Source: Sarcocystis neurona | Taxonomy: Eukaryota > Apicomplexa > Conoidasida > Eucoccidiorida > Sarcocystidae | Direction of reading: 5' to 3' | NCBI GenBank assembly: GCA_000727475.1 | Contig: KL647288.1 | Span: 11,296,812 to 11,360,811 of the forward strand | DNA: 64,000 bases | Notes under the pieces: generated by a model | Database searches by the model: none | Told to the model about the DNA's origin: nothing | Seen by the model: the letters and a program-made list of their open reading frames with translations, nothing else | Translations under genes and position numbers: made by a program | Shown: positions 60,001 through 64,000 of the stretch, in pieces | How positions within the stretch are numbered: the stretch's first letter is position 1 | How the letters are laid out: every line of letters begins with the position of its first letter

Positions 60001-62815
60001 GGTCGGAGAAGGGCGTGCGAACTGAATCAAAAGCATTCCTGTGGATCGAATATCAGGAACGGGTACGAATCATCTGATGTTTCGTACATTACTGATGGTC
60101 GTGCATAGATGTATCTACTGGTGGGCGCAGTGGAGTCTGGATTGCGGTGAACTATTCGTGAGAGGCAACCTCCAACAGGACAAATGAATTGCAAGTACCA
60201 CCAGTCGCCGCACGAATGCGATCGCATTTTACCCGATGTTCACACAGCAGCATTACACATGCACCAGCGATTGAATCTAGGTGTACAGAGCTGACGCTCC
60301 CCATTGATTCGTGACTGGTAGCTGACGGAGATTGTATGCGCCCAGCTGCACCGTTTGCAGTCACGGTGTTCACTGGCTCGTGCGCGACACTGGGTTCGTC
60401 AGCTGCTGTACAACTTGCACCATTTCGTCGCGTGGAAACCTGACACTGATGTCACCGTTGTATGCGATAGCACTCAGCATGACAAGCGGAACGACGGCAC
60501 TTTCCGCGATTCTTGTCCTGTTGTAGCCCTAGGAGAATGCTAGATTTGGGGCAGCAGGAAAATCCCACCTGCTGTGATTCTCGCTTCCCCCGCAATGTAT
60601 GCGGAGCGTGACTAGAGGTGTTCAGGGCTGGAGAGAATTCAACGCCCACAACCGTCAGAAGTGACATCCCCATGTTGTCTCCTGCCGTTGTAAGATGTGG
60701 GGCTCTCTTCCTCTCTGAGCAGTAACTATAATAGGTCCTGACGATGGGAACGGTCCGGAGGCCTCGCCTAACAGCGCCTGCATTGTGACACTCAAAAACG
60801 TACACACATGGATTCCGACGAGGAGGCCTCCGTCGGCGGGCGCCGTCGAGTGTTCGGCCAGGAGCGGGGAAGTGACAGAGCTACAGCGGTGGTTAGGTGC
60901 AACGCTGGAGAATCCAGGTGATCGACTACCGGACGGCAGCTGTGAGGTCACTCCCAGTGCTGTGACACCGAGTTTTTCTTCTCGAGAAAATGGAGGGAGC
61001 GGAGGGAGAACGGATTTGGGCGCTGTCGGGAAGGCATGTCCCTTTGGGCCCGCTTTCGTTTCCAGCCTCCCCAGACAAGGAGCCACGAGTCTCCTCGTCT
61101 TCGTAGCCGGAGGATCCACAGACCAAATCGCTTGTCGAGAATAACGACTGCGTTCTGTGTCGGCCTTTTTCGCCAGTGTCCCCGCGTAGCTGCTTTTCGC
61201 AGCAACTCGAGCTGCGCATCCGTGGCAGGGTCACCGGCAGCGCGCACCGTGCGTCGTTACAACACCTGCAAGGTCGGGTCGCCACCCGAAGATTATCCGA
61301 TGTGAGTTCCGGCTGGCGAGGGATGGACCCCGTTCACACAAATTCCGGCCGTGTTACCAACACTTCGGGACAGTCCTGCTCGTTGAGGTAACCGAAGATG
61401 TTGTGTGATTGCGTCGGAAAGCCAACGGCAGGCCAACGCCGCCTACTTCGCGGACTTGGTCGTCCGAGCGATTAACGCTCTGTGCCGCATGTAGAGGTGT
61501 ACTCGGCTTGGCGTGGCAACTCACGTGCAGACGGCACCTCAGTGCCGGATCACCCGTTTCACTTCGGTTTAATGTGGTGGCTCAGGAAAATGGGGGGCGG
61601 AGGGTTTGAAGTTGGCGTATCCGAAGCCGAGGCGCGGAGTCGTAGATGGTCTTGGAGACTAGGTCAGTGGTACTCCTTCTGATCAAACATCAGGAACGAG
61701 TAGGATTTATCTAGTGGCCCATAAACTGTTGATGAGTCTGTATACCCACATACACTAGTGGGCACAGTGGAGTTTTAGTCCATGCGGTTCACTCGTTAGA
61801 AACGGCAGCATACAGGACGTACAGATCGCAAATAACACTCACAGCCGGATGAACGCAGGGTAGACGGAGCGGGATATGAGAACTCCTGTCGCTTGGCTTT
61901 TACTAAGTACCTTTGTGAGCATCACGAATTGCATGTTTCCACCACAATTGCTTCGCGGTCATTCGATAGGCGCTATGCTGGGGCTGTTGGCGTTTGCGCA
62001 GCTACGCCGTTGGTTATGACGCTTCACCGGCGTCGTGCACGACACCGAGTCGGTCACCGGTTATTCTGTCGCATGAAAAATCTGACATTGATGTCACAGT
62101 TGCCAAAGGGGAAAGTCAGCGTGACGGCGGGGATTATGGCGTTTTCCGGCGTTCTCCTCTTGTGATCGCGTTCAGGGAGAGCATTTGCAGTAGCCGTGGA
62201 AGGTGAAGTATGCACCAGTGGATGAGCGAGAGCTCCGAAATCAGGGAAATCTTGCTTGTTGTGCTTCTCGCTTCCCCCGGAACGTAGCTGGCCCCTGGCC
62301 AGAGACGTGCAAGAGTGAAAAAATTTTGGCGTACAAAGAAATCAGCAGTCGCATGCCCAGACTCTCTCCTAACCTTCTGGAACGTGCGGGTTTCTTTCCT
62401 CCTCTTCGGTAGTATGTATCCTGGTGCCTGACAATGCACACTGTGGATAATAATGAGCAGAACGGTGCAACTACCGGCCCGCTCAACAGTACCTGCTCTG
62501 TGACGTTCAAGCGTGTTCAGGCTAGGATTGCCACGAGAAGATCGTAGTCGTGCATCAGGATATTCCGTGCGTCATCGAATCAGGAGCTGATGAGTCGAAT
62601 GCAACGTTGGAGGGCGCATGTGATAAAGGGAGCTGTGAGGCCACTTCTAACGCCTTAACGTCGAATATTCCTTGTACAAATCGAGGAAACAGAGACGGAA
62701 GCGATACGGGGGCTGTGGCGAGGCCGTGTCCTTCTAGGCCGGCATTCCTCTCTAGCCTCGAGCGTGTGAGGAAACCCGTGAAGATACACGTCATGGTAGT
62801 CGGAGGATGCCTCGA

Positions 62816-63972
62816 CCTAGCGCCTGTTCGAGAATCCCTGTTGTGGTTTCAGTCTTTTTCTTGAATTCCTTCTCCTTCCTGGCCCCCTGCTGGGGCAGGA
62901 GCTGCGGAACCATGGCGCTGTCTCCCACTGTTGGCACGGTGCGCCACACCCACGAATTCGGTAGCGTCATGGATAGTTTGTCTTCTTGTGTTGTGAAATA
63001 TACAGCTTCCTTTCTTGCTGAGCAGTGCGCGTGGTAGGGCACGACGATAAGTACTGTGCATAGCAATGCGCAGAGGGGCGGTCCTAGTGCCCCACCTAGC
63101 AGCACCTGCATTGTGACGCTCACACAAGTACACACGGGGCTGCGATGAGGATGCCGCAGGCACCAGAATATTTCGGGTGTCGTCGGGTGTTGGGCCGGGA
63201 GTTGGTGAGCGACAGCGCCACCGTGTTGATAAGACGCAATGCCGGAGAATTCAGGTGATCGAATGCTGGAGTGGAACTATGAGGTGACGTCGACGTTTTC
63301 TTGTCGTGCGAAGGCAGGGGGAGAAGCAGAAAGCGCTGTGGAGGCTGTCACGAAGGCGTGTTACGTCTGGAAAGCTTTCTTCTCTTGCATCGCGCATCTG
63401 CGGAGGCGCGCGGATCCCGTCATTGTGGTAGCGCGAGGATGCTTCGACCTAACCGCTGGTCGCGAATTGTGTCTAAGAGAATTCAGTAGTGTCAAGTCCA
63501 GTCTGTCTTCTGACGTCGTGGAATGCGCGGCTGTCCTCCAGCGTGCGGAGGGCACTTGGTAGGTCAAGCGATACGTATTGTCTACAGGAACTCACAGACT
63601 AGTGCACGTGGTGCCGCGCATAGTAGCGCCTGCATAACAGCCTTGGGTGACGACGAGAAGACCGATGTCCTACATCAGAATATCCCGTGCATCGTCGCTT
63701 CTATGGCCAGGAGAGGGTGAGCCAGAGTGCCACAGCGGTGAACAGAGGCAGCGTTGGAGAATGCAGGTGACAGAGTGCCGGTGTTTCGGTTTGGGTTCAC
63801 TCCTCATGTTGTGACACGGAGTTACACTTGTCGTGCATATGGATGAAGCGACCGCCGAAGCGCCGTGGAGGCTGTCGCGCAGGCATGTCGGTTTTGAGCG
63901 GTGGTCGTCTGTGGCGTGACGCGTGCTGGGAGGGGCTTGAATCCCCCCTCGTGGGGGTGGGAGGACACTTGG
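62816..63972. repeat. shortened array units 6 and 7
   Basis: Two consecutive units of about 0.63 and 0.53 kb keep the anchor and the GCCTGCATTGTGAC/AGCGGTGATAAG blocks but lack the middle of the full unit. They look like deletion derivatives. Confidence 0.65.
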
Positions 63973-64000
63973 ACGTCGCCGCTGGTCGAGAGTCACTGTT

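Larger units (their letters stand above)
53600..64000. repeat. degenerate tandem array of 1.6-2.2 kb units
   Basis: A recurring anchor (GACCTA..CGCTGGTCGAGAA and variants) occurs near 53794, 55612, 57822, 59497, 61121, 62814, 63446 and 63972. This gives units of about 1.8, 2.2, 1.7, 1.6, 1.7, 0.6 and 0.5 kb. Other blocks recur in the same order in the full units, such as the CAGACGGCACCTC/TGTGCCACATG block (54130, 55940, 58180, 59855, 61480) and the CTTCCCCCGGAACGTAG block (55045, 57240, 58990, 60580, 62270). Divergence is high and no reading frame stays open through the units. The array leaves the window at the right edge still repeating. Confidence 0.8.

Noticed and set aside
53600..64000. 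Array as rRNA or tRNA repeat cluster
   Set aside because: No conserved rRNA core sequences or tRNA-like stem pattern were seen, and units are far too diverged from each other for rDNA.

Overview
The window looks like nuclear DNA of a coccidian apicomplexan. It has mid-GC composition, GT-AG introns, very long low-complexity exons rich in AGC-type trinucleotides (runs of Ala, Gln, Ser) and dinucleotide microsatellites. An Eimeria- or Cyclospora-like genome is my best guess from the repeat style, but this is inference. I see no bacterial, viral or organellar features, no rRNA or tRNA, and no CRISPR array.

Bases 1-23,679 (+ strand) are best explained as one giant, spliced gene for a FAB1/PIKfyve-type phosphoinositide 5-kinase, entering from the left edge. 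I chained nine exons whose splice phases all agree: 1-1806, 3403-3638, 4065-7563, 9376-11703, 12457-19336, 19461-19695, 19794-19850, 20354-20576 and 21004-23679. The last five carry the lipid-kinase signature in order: VTVYYALR, GGKSG, RYILKQL, FDLKG, DYSLL, and GLID followed by TWDK. The third exon carries a Cys motif followed by FAKFIEL, which matches the conserved Cys-rich region of FAB1 proteins. The rest, about 80 percent of the roughly 5,980 codons present, is low-complexity sequence. The catalytic domain is itself split by an insertion of about 380 residues.

Bases 23,680-53,600 hold no open frame longer than chance allows, so any genes here have short exons. By looking for frames bounded by good splice sites I found a few candidates that I cannot name: a four-exon + strand chain at 45,235-46,223, a three-exon - strand chain at 50,159-51,065, and isolated exon-like segments. 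Two short tandem duplications and three microsatellites also lie here.

Bases 53,600-64,000 are a degenerate tandem array. Units of about 1.6-2.2 kb, then shortened ones of 0.5-0.6 kb, repeat at least seven times and run off the right edge. The units share several conserved blocks but no intact common reading frame, which suggests a decayed repeat family.
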